Positions 45,421 through 56,700 of a stretch of DNA of 64,000 nucleotides are shown here, piece by piece. Position 1 is the stretch's first letter. Each line of letters begins with the position of its first letter. The DNA is taken from positions 1 through 64,000 of the forward strand of contig JAKCPB010000333.1 in NCBI GenBank assembly GCA_021442155.1, in the 5' to 3' direction. The notes beneath the pieces are model-generated. The model saw nothing but the letters and a program-made list of their open reading frames with translations, was not told where the DNA came from and searched no databases. The position numbers were made by a program, and so were the translations under genes. Source of the stretch: Cymbidium sinense (taxonomy: Eukaryota; Streptophyta; Magnoliopsida; Asparagales; Orchidaceae).

Positions 45421-45589
45421 TAGCTATGAGTAGCAAGATCATAACAAAGCAAAATGTCAAGTTATGACTAGAATAGCTAGAAGGTTTGGAGGAGAGATGG
45501 ATGCAAACATGCCAAAACCTATAGTTGTATAAAGCTAAAATGATTCAAGCTCACAAGAAGTTGGTCTATCCTAGAGCTTTTCAAGTAGG

Positions 45590-45900
45590 AGAGCTTATTT
45601 TAGTTCTAAGGAGACCAATTGTTGCCATCGTAATATGGGAGGCAAGTGTGAACCCACTTGGCAAAGCCCTTTTGCCATAGAGAAGGCCTACCAAGGAGGA
45701 TCATATCAGCTTATTAATCATAAGGGAGAGCACCCAATCCTTCCAATCAATGAGCTCCACTTAAAGAAATATTATAAATCATGTTTGAAAATAATTATCA
45801 TCAATAAAAATTCCATTTCGAATTCAAACTCTTCCATGTTGAAACTCGAGCGACATCCTATCTTTCATCGACACAACACACACACTACACATATCATATA
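45590..45900 (+). pseudogene. E2: integrase C-terminal domain
   Basis: Open frame 45635-45901 reads MGGKCEPTWQSPFAIEKAYQ, then GGSYQLINHKGEHPILPINE and LHLKKYYKSCLKI. It is nearly the same as E1 at 17740-17900 but without its internal stops. It is the end of pol, and the remaining residues after KYYKS are probably past the natural stop region. Confidence 0.85.
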
Positions 45901-46396
45901 AACACATATCATTTATCTCAGCTACTCAGTTGAGATCTGATCATTCAGCTACCTAGTGGTGATGTCACCCTGGTCTTCTTGCTTTGAGGATGTAAATCTC
46001 TGCTGCTTTCCTTCCTTACTTGGCCGGTGCACACCGATGAATGCCTTATTAGTTTGGTATGCCTTACTACTTGGATAAGCTACCTCTTGTTGGCTTCATT
46101 TAAGAGGATGTGAGTCTCTTTCTTCTTTTAGTTCTTGGTGCACTAAGTCGAGTATATTTGAGGTTTAGGATATATCCCCTAGCAACTCCTTCCCTCTTGA
46201 CTTCTTCAAGTCTGGGTCCAGTCCTTCTTCAGGGCTCCCTGCTTAATAGTCTCTCTAAATGAGATAACATTTGTCCCACCGATGACAAACTATCTCGATG
46301 ATCAGTTTCGCATGGAAAGTTGTATGCCTGCATGCTTTCCTTCTAGATTGATTGTTGGAAATTGGCAGTCACCTTATGTTGGTTGGTTCTTGTTGA
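45901..46396 (+). other. E2: 3' non-coding region
   Basis: This matches E1 at 18000-18560 in order: TCACCCTGGTCTTCTTGCTT, TTTCCTTCCTTACTTGGCC, ACACCGATGAATGCC, GGCTTCATTTAAGAGGATGTGAG, CTTCAAGTCTGGGTCCAGTCC. Only the first part is present and the ~415 bp tandem units of E1 and E3 are absent. It runs into the LTR-like block at TTGTTGACC. Confidence 0.7.
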
Positions 46397-49300
46397 CCAC
46401 ATTTTTAGAATGAGCTCTCAACCTTTCCATTTTAGACATAGGACTTCTCTTAGACAGTAAGAGTTACTTACTCTTGAGACACTTCTAGTGATTAGGTGAA
46501 CACTCGGCCTAACCCTAGAGACTTAGAAGGTTTAGCCATAGGAATAGGTTATGCTGTGTTAGGAAAATTTGCCTACCCTTTGAACCATATCCTCACTTCC
46601 TTCTTTCAAGATACACTCCAAACTCATTTCAACTTCAACTCTGAATCAAAGCTTGAATCAAATTCAATGGATTTTCTAAATTCATGAATCAATCTTGAAT
46701 AATTGAAACCCATAATTGAAATCCATAACCAAATTGAAATTCCAAAAATATTTCCTAAGCCCTTTGATTCTATCTTATGGACTTAGCTCAAATCAAATCT
46801 AAATCAATTCAAATTCAAGAAATTTTCTCATAAACCATTTCTATTCTGATTTATATTCACAAATATAAATGAAATATAAATTCAAATATCCAAAACCAAA
46901 TTCAAAACTCAAACTAAAATTCAACCAAAATCCAACCTAAGCCTTTCAAGTTAAATTCTTGAACTTAGTCAAATCAAACTCAAATCAAGCTAAACCCTTG
47001 ATTTTTCTTCATGATTCAATCAATCCTTCAATCATGAATCCAAATATAAACACAAATTTTAATCATCAAATCAAAATCAAGCTAACCCAACTCAAACCCA
47101 TATTCACCCTTTTGACTTGAAATTGTCAAATGAATCAAAACCTATTTGACTCCAAATCACTTGCAAATGGATTTATATTTCAATCATAAATCCATATGTG
47201 AGTTCAACCAAACTTGAATCAATCAAGCCTTGATCAAGCCCAATCCCAATTGGCTCACTTGACCCAAAGTGGCCAATTTGACCCATGAACCAAAATTCAA
47301 TCCAAATCAAAGCAAATTAAGCCAATCTAAACTGTCATGTTTGTTGATCATCATAGGTTAATCAATTGTCATGGGAGTCAAACCAAGTCAACCTAATCAT
47401 TGACCAAGTCAACCCTTTAACCCATATGAACCTAAACTAGCCAAATTGCAACTTAAACCAAATTGATTTATTGCTCAAGTTCACTCCAAATTGATTATTA
47501 AACTTGGTGGCCTCCTGTTGTACTTCGTTCAGTTACGTATTGCTCAACCTGCTTTAGCATAACCTTGACTAAAGGTCAAATCAACTTGAAATTAAACTAA
47601 ACCAAAATTAATTGAAACCAAAGCCTACAATATATTCCAAATGACCATCAAACTCAAACCAAGCCATGATTCAAGCCAATTTGGCCAATTGGGTCAAATT
47701 GGTCAACTTAAATTGACCTAAAGGATCAAATTATTAATTAAATCCAAATTAAATCCAAATTAAAAATAAATTTGAACCAATTGAACCAATGCAATCAAAA
47801 TGTTCATTTGAATTAACCCAACTCTTAGTTTGACCTAATTTGATCAATCGATCAACCTAACCCGTTTGACCTGATTTGACCTAAATGGGTCAAATTAACC
47901 CAAATTAAATCAAATGAACTTAAAATGACATGAAATTTGGTCCAACTTACTTTTGATTCATTTCAAATCTTCCTAAATCAAATTAAATTCCAAATGAACA
48001 CTTTTCCCTTGGTCAAGGCAAATGAAAAGACACTTTGCCCAAGTGATCATTTCTCTTCCTTGGCCACTTGGCACTCATCCATTGGTCCACATAGGCACCA
48101 AGAACATTGATTTTACCCAAGGGTGGTTGGGGTAGCCATGACTCATGGAGAGGTGAAATCACCTCACCTCTCCCATTAGAACACTTGACATGATGGACTC
48201 TCACCTCCCTTTGGTTCGAACACCCATTTATCCTTCATGGCAGCCACTTTCCATATCTTAGCCAACCAAAGTGAGCCACCTATGATGATTCTCTTCCATT
48301 CCCAACCACCCCAAGCCAAATGACATGAGTTTGGAGCCAAAATTCAAAAAGTGTGATTTTCGTTCACTTTTCATTCTAAGGCATTAGAAAATTCACCCAT
48401 TCCTCTCATTCTCCTCCTAGAGCTCCCAAACCCATTGTAATCACCCCACTTCATTTTGGAGAGAAATACTCAAAAACTAAGTGGATTTTGATGAGGAAAT
48501 GGTGATTACCAATGGAACTTTGTTACGACATGAAGGATCAAGCTTATTCTAAGGCCTATTCACTCACTCAACAATCGGGTCATCACCAAGGCCAATCATC
48601 CCTGGTGGTAACTTTCAAAATCATAGCCTTAGGATCCTTCATTTGTGATGATTTTTTTCACATTTTTTTTGGAAATTAGCCTAGATAATCCTATATTTTT
48701 ATTTTAAATCATCCCAATTAGAAAATAGAAGTTTTTTGATGTGAACCCATGCAAAAATGAGCCTATTTAGAAAAGTTTTCACTTAGAATTTCCCATTTGT
48801 AATTCCCTAATCCCATTTTTACCATTCATGGCGGTTGCGGATCCGTCTAATCCGTGGTTCATGAGTTGGATGGCTGATCGCGAGACCTTCAAATCATGGA
48901 TGCTGCAAAATGCGATCCCGCTTCATGATCAGGCAACCTCACCGTTGATCGATGCAATTCACGATCCTCGGCTCGAGCGGTATCTCACTCTCTCTATCTT
49001 TGGCACATTTTTCATTCGTAATCGCGACTTTCGTGCGGTGATGTGTGACGCATGTGCCATAGCATCGCATCTCCAATCATGTGGTGCCATGTGGCACCGC
49101 GTTGCCACACATCTCGGCAAATCTAAATAGAAAATTTAATTTTTTATTTAAAAAATTATTTAAATCACCTCAAACTTCAAAAATTCATCAAAAATAAAAT
49201 ACATAATGAAAATTACAAATAAGGGCTTGTTGGATTCATCTTCCGAAAGGAATCCAACAAACCTAAAATCTTCAAATTTCACTAAATATTTTCAACTTAA

Positions 49301-52300
49301 TTTGAGGTTTAGTAAAAATCAAATTTAATTAATTAATCTAAAAATATAGGTCAGATTAAGTTGAAATTTTTATAGATTAAAATTGAAGTCATAATACACA
49401 TACTATAAAAATTTTATGTCAAAAGGACATTTGGATTAAAAATATTAAATTTTGAGTTTCAAATGATTTATTTTAATAAAATAAATTAATAGATTTCATA
49501 AAAATCATTTAAATTAATTGAAACTTCCTAAATTCATAATTAATTATAGAAAAATCTAAAACAATGTAAACTCAACTTCATTTTAAAGATAATTCAGAGG
49601 AGAATCCAATAAAATTGTTTCTAACAAAATTTGAATAGTAGATTTTCCTTAATTAGGGTTTATTTGAAAAAATAATAACCCTAATTACTCCTTAATGACT
49701 TCATTAATTAATTCCAAACTTCTCATGCATGTTTAGTGGGATGACTTCTACCTCTCTAATTTTTTGAATTTATTAATGAGTTAATCAGAAATTAATTGAA
49801 CCCCTAATCACTCTCTTAATGTAATTATGTTAATTAAGCATATGGGTTTAATTATTTGATGATTAATTAAACTTTGTTTAAGTTAAGAGGAGGTTTATGG
49901 AATGGGTTAGGGGTATTTTACCCAAGTCATTCCATGAACTCCTTCCCTTCCTTAATCTAAACTTAATTAAGGGCTAATCCCTTAATCACTGGCTTAATTA
50001 CTTTGATAAAATTTTCAAAACATTTTAGAACTTAAACAATTCATCTTGGGTAGATGCTTAGGTGTTCAATAAGTTAAGTAGCTTAAGGAAATCAAAATCC
50101 AACCCACATGTGTGGGAAGGGTTATGAAAGTACTTAAATTAAACCCTTTAGTTTAATTAATCATTAATTGTGAGTCAATTGCATTAGGTACCATTCTTTC
50201 CTAAGATGAATTATTGATTTAAATACCTTATGTGGTTTTATGTCATATCATTAGCTCACAATTATTTGATTAAATATGTTAAATTGGTATGTAAGGGATA
50301 ATTAATGACACTTAATGTACACCTTAACCTAACCAAAGCATAAAATTGATTTAATCACCTAAAAATTAAACTAAAATAATACACACATGTGGGAATGAGT
50401 TAGGACCAGAAATCCTTTTCACACTTTCCTAATTCAAATCAAACTCAAAACAAAATGAAAGTCTCTTTAAACAACTTTTGATTCTCTTTAAATGATCTTA
50501 TTTTATAAGATTTTCTTTAGAAATTAATTAGGGTGAGTGAAGTTACATGCTTACATTACTTTATTGCTTTCATAGCAAGCTAAATATGTATGTCATATGA
50601 AAATCATGAATTCATGTCTTTTGAAAATAAAATTAAAATTAAAAGTTTCCTTTATGTCAAATTGCATGTTTTGGCTAAAGTAATATATGAATGGATATTA
50701 CCACTACTAAATCCAAAACTATTTTCAAAACTTATAAACCAAACATTACAAATAAAAAGTATGCTATCTATAAGTACTTATGAGCTTGCATGTGAATAGT
50801 AAAAAAATTTGTTATGTGACTTTTTCTTCTCTTTCTTAACATAGTTTGTGTAATTTGCAAAGTGTATAGTCCATTTGAAAATCACATGACACTTCTTTGA
50901 AATCTATTCCTATACACTCCTATGTCATGACTCAAGAAGGAATTCCACATCACACATATAAATTAAACAACCAAAATCAAACAAACAAACATAAACTTTT
51001 TGCATGATTTTCTTTCCATGAATTTCTTTTTGTTCATGCACATGCATTTAAGAAAAGTGGTATATTAGTTTGGAAAACCTCGGGCGACGCTTTAAGTAGC
51101 CCTAAGTAGGTCTTGTACCTTACACCCCTGGTGCTAATAATGGCACCGTACTCACTTATGTCTTTTATACTTATAAATATGCATATGAAAAATGGATAAA
51201 AGAATCACTCTCTTCTACTTAACAAAATTATGTTTGCATGAAACATTCCAAATTTCCTTAAGTAACCTATGTTAGCATTCATTATTAAGGTGTGCTAAAT
51301 ACTTGGATCACATGTATAGATATGCTTAGGATTCATTGGGAAAGAAATAAAATGTTGTGTTTTGTGATAGTAATTCACTTTAATCTTAAAATACCTTTCT
51401 TTTTGAATAGGTTTGTTTAGCAAAAATCTAAACTTAGGATTAATTAAAATACATAATAAAATATTCACTAAACAAAAATCATTATTGAATCTACCTTAGA
51501 AATCACTTAAGGTAGGGAGGAAAGAGAAGTTCTCTTCTCTTTTCCTCTCTTTACAACCTTTAGTAATTAAGTATGTTCATTCAAACCAAATCAAATCATC
51601 AAATAAAATTAACCCATATTAACTAAATAACTTAAATGAGACCACCATTCTATGTTGAACCTTTTCACATTTAGAAAATTTAAATCTTAAAGCCTAGCTA
51701 AGCACACCACACAAACCTTTTAAAACACACACATTAGCCTAAGTCACCACTTCTAGTCCTTTGTTAGGGCGGTGCATGGTTTGATGTTTGCTTTTATTTT
51801 ATGATGTGATGTTTTAGTCTAGATGTTAGGGTGTATGTGTGTAGAATGAATGGTAGGATGATTTAGTCTAATCATTTTCTGATTAAGCTTAGGGGTGCTT
51901 TAGTAAAATATATCTTTTCTTGCTTGCTTATACCCTTAAGCATAATCCAAAATAGGCCAGGTGGACTTGGTTACTCATGTGTAGGGTGCTAAGTCTAATT
52001 TGTTTATATACATGTGAAGTAGGGGAAGATTCTCTGGTTCTTATGTAATTGTCCTTAGAGTCCTTTATGATTAAGTCCATTGTATTGTGACTTCTATCTT
52101 TAGATAGTACACCTCTCTCAATGTCATACAGATCACCCCAATAAGAATATCTGAATCTATGTGGTGTCCATAAAGGCATTATATTTCTTTTTTCATTTAT
52201 CCCCTTCAAAAGGATAGATGAAGGTGGAAATATTTTACACAAATTTTTTGCCGACTCTCCTAGTGAGGGTTCCTCTCCCCATCTTTGGTAATTGATCATT

Positions 52301-52560
52301 TTCTCCAAGTGTCGATAGTGGGTTTGTACTTTTGTATGAATCCAAGACTATCTTTCTTTCGTTGGTGCTTATCTTATTTCATCCTTAAGTTAAGCTATCT
52401 TTAGGTTTTAGGACCTCACCTGTTGGTCTTAAAACCCCGTTAGTTCCCAATGGGTGAAAATAAAAGCTTAATAAAAAAATAATTAAAGACTTCCTCCTTA
52501 CCATTTTTTATGGTAAAAAGGTTCATTCTAAAATAATAAAAAAATAAAATAAATCCTTCA
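46397..52560 (+). mobile_element. Long LTR-like block (copy B) between E2 and E3
   Basis: Begins near TGTTGACCACATTTTTAG, a phrase repeated at 61837 as TGTTGACCTAATTTTTAG, each followed by AATGAGCTCTCAACC. From there the two blocks run in parallel for at least 2.1 kb, until the window ends. It also matches the block at 6.6-12.7 kb in inverted orientation from about 46.7 to 52.0 kb. It is AT-rich, with TCAAACTCAAATCAA/GGTCAA-type low complexity at 46.6-47.9 kb. A direct repeat on both sides of E3 fits LTRs, but no primer-binding site or polypurine tract could be confirmed, so its exact ends and its length (6-8 kb) are uncertain. Confidence 0.6.
48828..49130 (+). CDS. Unknown 100-residue open frame in a GC-richer island of the LTR-like block
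   Basis: An open frame with ATG and natural stop, clearly richer in GC and CpG (GCGGTTGCGGATCCG, CTCGAGCGG) than the AT-rich DNA around it. It reads MAVADPSNPWFMSWMADRET, with a Leu/Ile-rich middle and a Cys/His-containing end (CDACAIASH). No signal peptide or membrane segment is evident. I do not recognise the family. The equivalent part of the inverted copy (about 10.0-10.4 kb) is not open, and the parallel copy is cut by the window. It may be a chance frame in a regulatory island, a captured gene piece, or an extra open frame such as some Tat elements carry. Function unknown. Confidence 0.3.
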   Translation: MAVADPSNPWFMSWMADRETFKSWMLQNAIPLHDQATSPLIDAIHDPRLERYLTLSIFGTFFIRNRDFRAVMCDACAIASHLQSCGAMWHRVATHLGKSK

Positions 52561-54420
52561 TAAAAATCTTGCTTTTCAAAAGAACTCTATCAAAATGCAC
52601 ATAATAAAATGTTTTGCACAAAAATTTTCCTAAATCACCTTCATCTAACAACCTTCACGATTGTTATATGTAGGACCATCTTTATAAAAGTAAGATTCCA
52701 ACAATCACATTTTCTAAAAGCACAAATGAGCTTCTTCACTCAATTCATTTTGGTGAAGGCCTCATTTTCAAAAATAAAATTCCAACAATCATGTTTTCAA
52801 AAGCATAAAATTTGAAGATGGGCCTTTCCATTCAATACATCCAAATGTGTTGAATGGATATTACATCTTCAAGCAAATCAGAACTTTGAAATTCCACTCA
52901 ATGCATTCCACATGTGTTAGGTTGAAATTTTCATATTTCCAAAATGAACATAAGAAATCTCTCCATTCAATATACCCACATTTATTGAATGGAGGTTTCA
53001 TTTCCAATCAAAATCAAAAATAAACTTTCAAAAAGCACATATGAATATCTCCATTCAATATGCCCAAATTTATTGAATGTAATTTCATTTCCAAATAAAA
53101 TAACATTATTTTGAAATGCCACTTAACATATTCCATATATGATTAGGTTGGGATTTCCTCTTTTAAAAAAAAACTATAATCACATAGAACAATACATCAT
53201 TGGAAAATGAAACATAATTGATTTTCATTATATATACCCAAATTTTTTTAAATGAAAATCTCTTTCAAAATCAACAAAACAAAATTTTCAAAACACTTTG
53301 GAACTTCATTCATACCCCAATTGCTAAAATGAAGTCTCCCTTTCAAAAATAAAAATTTGAAACACATTTGAATTTCATTTAGCATACTCAAATTTGTTAA
53401 GTGAAATGTCCATTCCAAAATTTTCAAAACACTTTTGGAACTTCATTTCATACCCCATTTGCTAAAGTAAAGTCTCCCCTTTCAAATCAAAAAAACAAAA
53501 TTTGAAACACATTTTGGAATTTCATTTAGTACTCAAATTTTCTAAGTGAAATCTCCATTCACAAAATTTTCAAAACACATTTGAACTTCATTTAGCATAC
53601 CCCATTTGCTAAAATGAAATCTCCCCTTTTGAAAAACAAAAAAAAAATTGAAATGCATTTTTACAATTTCATTTAGCATACTCAAATTTGCTAAGTGAAA
53701 TGTCCATTCACAAAATTCAAAACACTTGGAACTTCATTTAGCATACATTTGCTAAAGTGAAGTCTCCTTTTCAAAATTCAAAAACAAAAATTTTAAACAC
53801 ACTTTTGAAATTTTATTTAGCATATTCAAATTTGCTAAGTAAAATCTCCATTCCACAAAAATTTTCAAAGCACATTTGGAACTTCATTCTAGCATACCCT
53901 ATTTGCTAAAATGAAGTCTCCTTTCAAAAACAAAAATTTTGAAACACATTTCATTTAGCATACTCAAATTTGCTAAAGAAATGTCCATTCAAAATTCTCA
54001 AAACACTTTTGGATTCATTCTAGCATACCACATTTTAAAATAAAGTCTCCTTTTCAAAATCAAAATAGAAACACTTTTTCAAACCTCATTCTTTAGCATA
54101 CCCAAATTTGCTAAATGAGTCTCATTTTCAAAACAAAATCAAAACAAAAAAAACTTTAAACATACATTTTGAATTTCATAGCATACTAAAATTTCTAATG
54201 GAATTTCATTTCAAATTGAAAAATACATTGAACTTCATTTTAGCATACCATATTTACTATGTGATTCTCATTTTCAAAATCAAAATAATCAAAAGAAACA
54301 CATTAATTCCCACATACTTAAATTTGCTAAGGATCATTTCAAATCAAATTAACATCAAAAGAAACACATTAGGTTTTTCTTAGCATACTCAAATTTGCTA
54401 AGAATCAAAAGTTTCAAGGT
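52561..54420. repeat. Tandem minisatellite of ~80 bp units, each with a hairpin
   Basis: At least twenty units spaced about 70-90 bp. Each holds an inverted repeat with a 9-14 bp stem and an 8-13 bp loop (consensus CATACYCAAATT), then CTCCNTTTCAAAA-like spacer. Examples: CTCCATTCAATA at 52961 pairs with TATTGAATGGAG at 52983; TTCATTTAGCA at 53588 with TGCTAAAATGAA at 53608; ATTTTATTTAGCA with TGCTAAGTAAAAT near 53811-53840. From about 53280 on, two stem types alternate (CTTCATTTAGCA and ATTTCATTTAGCA). The array sits between the LTR-like block and the gag of E3, so it belongs to the end of the LTR or the untranslated leader. Confidence 0.85.
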
Positions 54421-55020
54421 CAGTCTCAGTTCAATTTTTAGTTGATAGAAATGGCAATGCCTAAATATGTTTTCATGTTTCCCCATGAGATGGACTTGGC
54501 CCTAGATTAGGCAAACTTTCCCTGCTTTGATTATGCCCATCTCATCCACTTTGGATGAGGTTTGAGGCGGATTACAGTGAGGGCACTCCCTCACCTGTTA
54601 AGCACAATGACAAGAAGCATCATTGATTGACATGCCATCAAATTTTGATATTCCCTCACTAAAGAGGAAGGCAATTATGGTTCCTATAGTACCATTAGTA
54701 CCATTAATGCTACCGTGCATTGTTTCCTGCTACCCCAACCCACTCATTAGCACCTTAAGGGAAGGCTCCTGATCCGGATTGTCTCCCTACTTTTGAGTTG
54801 GGTCTAGCTCTTACTTAGCTCCTACCAAGAAAGAAGGAATAAAAGCATGATTAAAGTGGTACCATACTGCCGAGGAGATGGATGCTACCTCATTGTTGAG
54901 GTTGCTCACTTTGATTTCCCCACTAGTTATGAACCCATTCCATCCTCTCTCTGTCGAGAGGATTAGAGGATCTCTTCACCTCCACCAATGGTTCAATTTC
55001 AGCCACCTGTTAGATAGAGT
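54421..55020 (+). other. E3: leader sequence before gag
   Basis: No open frame of note. Contains CCCCATGAGATGGACTTGG, CTCATCCACTTTGGATGAGG and a GTACCATTAGTACCATTAATG repeat. I looked for a tRNA-complementary primer-binding site (TGG followed by a tRNA 3' end match) and could not identify one, so the LTR/leader boundary remains open. Confidence 0.45.
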
Positions 55021-56280
55021 ATGAGGTCATATGCCGCCTCATTTTCTATGCCAGTTGGAGCCTACATGATCAGTCAGGCTCAATTTTATTTTAGATCTAT
55101 TATCCCCCATAATGTGGGAAGCATCTTAGATGGGAGGGAGAGGAGGCCATACCTTAGTTTTGTATCACTAGCAGAGGAAGAGGAGGTTTGTCATTCGGTG
55201 GCCTATGCACTCATTAATTTTCCTGATTGCACTACCCCGATCTAGATAGTATTCTACTTACGGGACTACCCATCATAGAGGGCTCCTTAGAGAGAGTGGT
55301 GGTGTCCACCTCTACCCCCCCATCAACCATTGCCTATCCATGTTTCAGCATCTCTAGTTCCACCAAAGGCCATGAAGGCCACATCTTGGGAGAAGAGGAC
55401 CCCGTTGGTGATCCAGCTACGGCCAATGGATCCCATTCCATCTACACTACCCTAGTAGGCCAAGGTCTCTGCTCGACCTTCACCTGGTGAGTGCAAAGGA
55501 ATGGCAACCCCGAAGCATAATGGTCATCCCTTCACCACCACCACCGTAGCAGGACATAGAGATGGTTCCATTTGCACCTATGATGATAGATCCTCTAGAT
55601 TTTTCACCTATGAGTCGGTAATAGTGGGGTGTGTATTTCTTCCAATGAGTACACCTCAGGGTTGATTCCAATAGTAGGGATGGTGTCTCACGGTACATGA
55701 TGATAGTGATCCCTGCCGTCAAAAGTCATTTGTACTGTTCATAGATCATTCTCTAGATGATATACAGTTCATTATTTCATGGAGAAGAAAGAGATCTTAG
55801 GATATGGTGATTTATGAGGAGAAATCGCTTTGATCCCAATGATGATTATTGGAAGGTGGCGGGGTTCACATGGTAGATACCTTTCCTCCATGAGTAGCAA
55901 CTATGGAAGGTGTTGAGGCGGAAGACACACTACACCAAACACCACCTTCAATAAAGTAGAAAGATGATCAAATAGATAAGATGGGAAAATAGCTCGAGGA
56001 CTTGTTAGCAGAAATCTTAGAACTTCAGAAATAAGCATTGGTAGTCCATCCTACTATAGGTGAGACTAGTCAGCCAGAGTTGGTGCATGTCTTGGATTCA
56101 ACCAAGACTTTACTTCTAGTAGAGCAAGGTACCACCAGCATGTACAGGAAGGTAGTGGATAGTACCTCCATACAAGAAAAGGATATCAAGAGCATGGTTG
56201 AGTAGCAGGTAAGAGAAGCATTACCTCAAGCCCAAGGAGGATCATCAGTTTCAAGGGTAAACCTACCGGAATTTGATGTC
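55021..56280 (+). pseudogene. E3: N-terminal gag region, degraded
   Basis: Open frames at 55021-55245 (MPVGAYMISQAQFYFRSIIP, then SLAEEEEVCHSVAYALINF) and 55227-55490 show coding-like composition but no recognisable domain, as expected for the poorly conserved N-terminal gag of Tat elements. Around 55980-56230 a Glu/Gln/Lys-rich stretch (ELRTSEI-like, then QVREALPQAQGGSS) resembles the spacer before the gag core. Stops and frame changes are frequent. Minus-strand frames here (55480-55722) are shadows. Confidence 0.6.
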
Positions 56281-56700
56281 ATCCAATATCCAAGGGTTTG
56301 TGCCTCCTTCTTTTAGAGCTTTGATGGCGGTGGAACAAGGTAGCATATTTAAGCTAGTTGTTGCAACAGGTGGCGAGATGCTTTACTCTTCCATCTCTTT
56401 GTGTAGCAGTAGGCATAGCCTTTGATTGGTATGCTAAACTTCCCAATAGTTCAGTGAGGACTTTTGCTGAGTTGGAGAAACTCTTCATCAAGAGGTTTGT
56501 TGAAACTCAGCAAAGGGTGACTGTAGGTGATCTCGTTGTGGCTCAACAAAACCCTGGTGAGTCCTTCATTGATTACGTTCTCAGATGGCATAATTTGAGT
56601 ATGAAATGTGAACTACGGTATGAATAGCATGCCATTGAGATTTTCTTAAGAATATCCATGGCTGGTGCCTTCATGCTTAAGGTTTCACCATCAAAATCTT
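56281..56700 (+). pseudogene. E3: gag core (retrotransposon gag domain)
   Basis: Open frame 56358-56627 (89 residues) reads GIAFDWYAKLPNSSVRTFAE, then ELEKLFIKRFVETQQR.VTVGDLV, then NPGESFIDYVLRWHNLSMKC. The W-Y..L....V.TF.EL...F..RF and E...Y..R.......C pattern is the standard retrotransposon gag (capsid-like) domain, which packages element RNA. The previous LP..YP..Y-type piece at 56265-56340 (ISNIQGFVPP-like) is out of frame. E1 has a decayed homologue at 5147-5440. Confidence 0.85.

Noticed and set aside
46496..46687. 63-codon open frame at the start of the LTR-like block
   Set aside because: Not open in the parallel copy at about 61960-62140 and without any domain.
52561..54420. CRISPR-like array
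   Set aside because: Units are imperfect, adjacent and self-complementary with no unique spacers; the context is a plant retrotransposon.
54421..54560. Primer-binding site of E3
   Set aside because: A TGGCAATGCC at about 54455 was considered, but it matches no tRNA 3' end I could recognise and is not next to a clear LTR end in CA.
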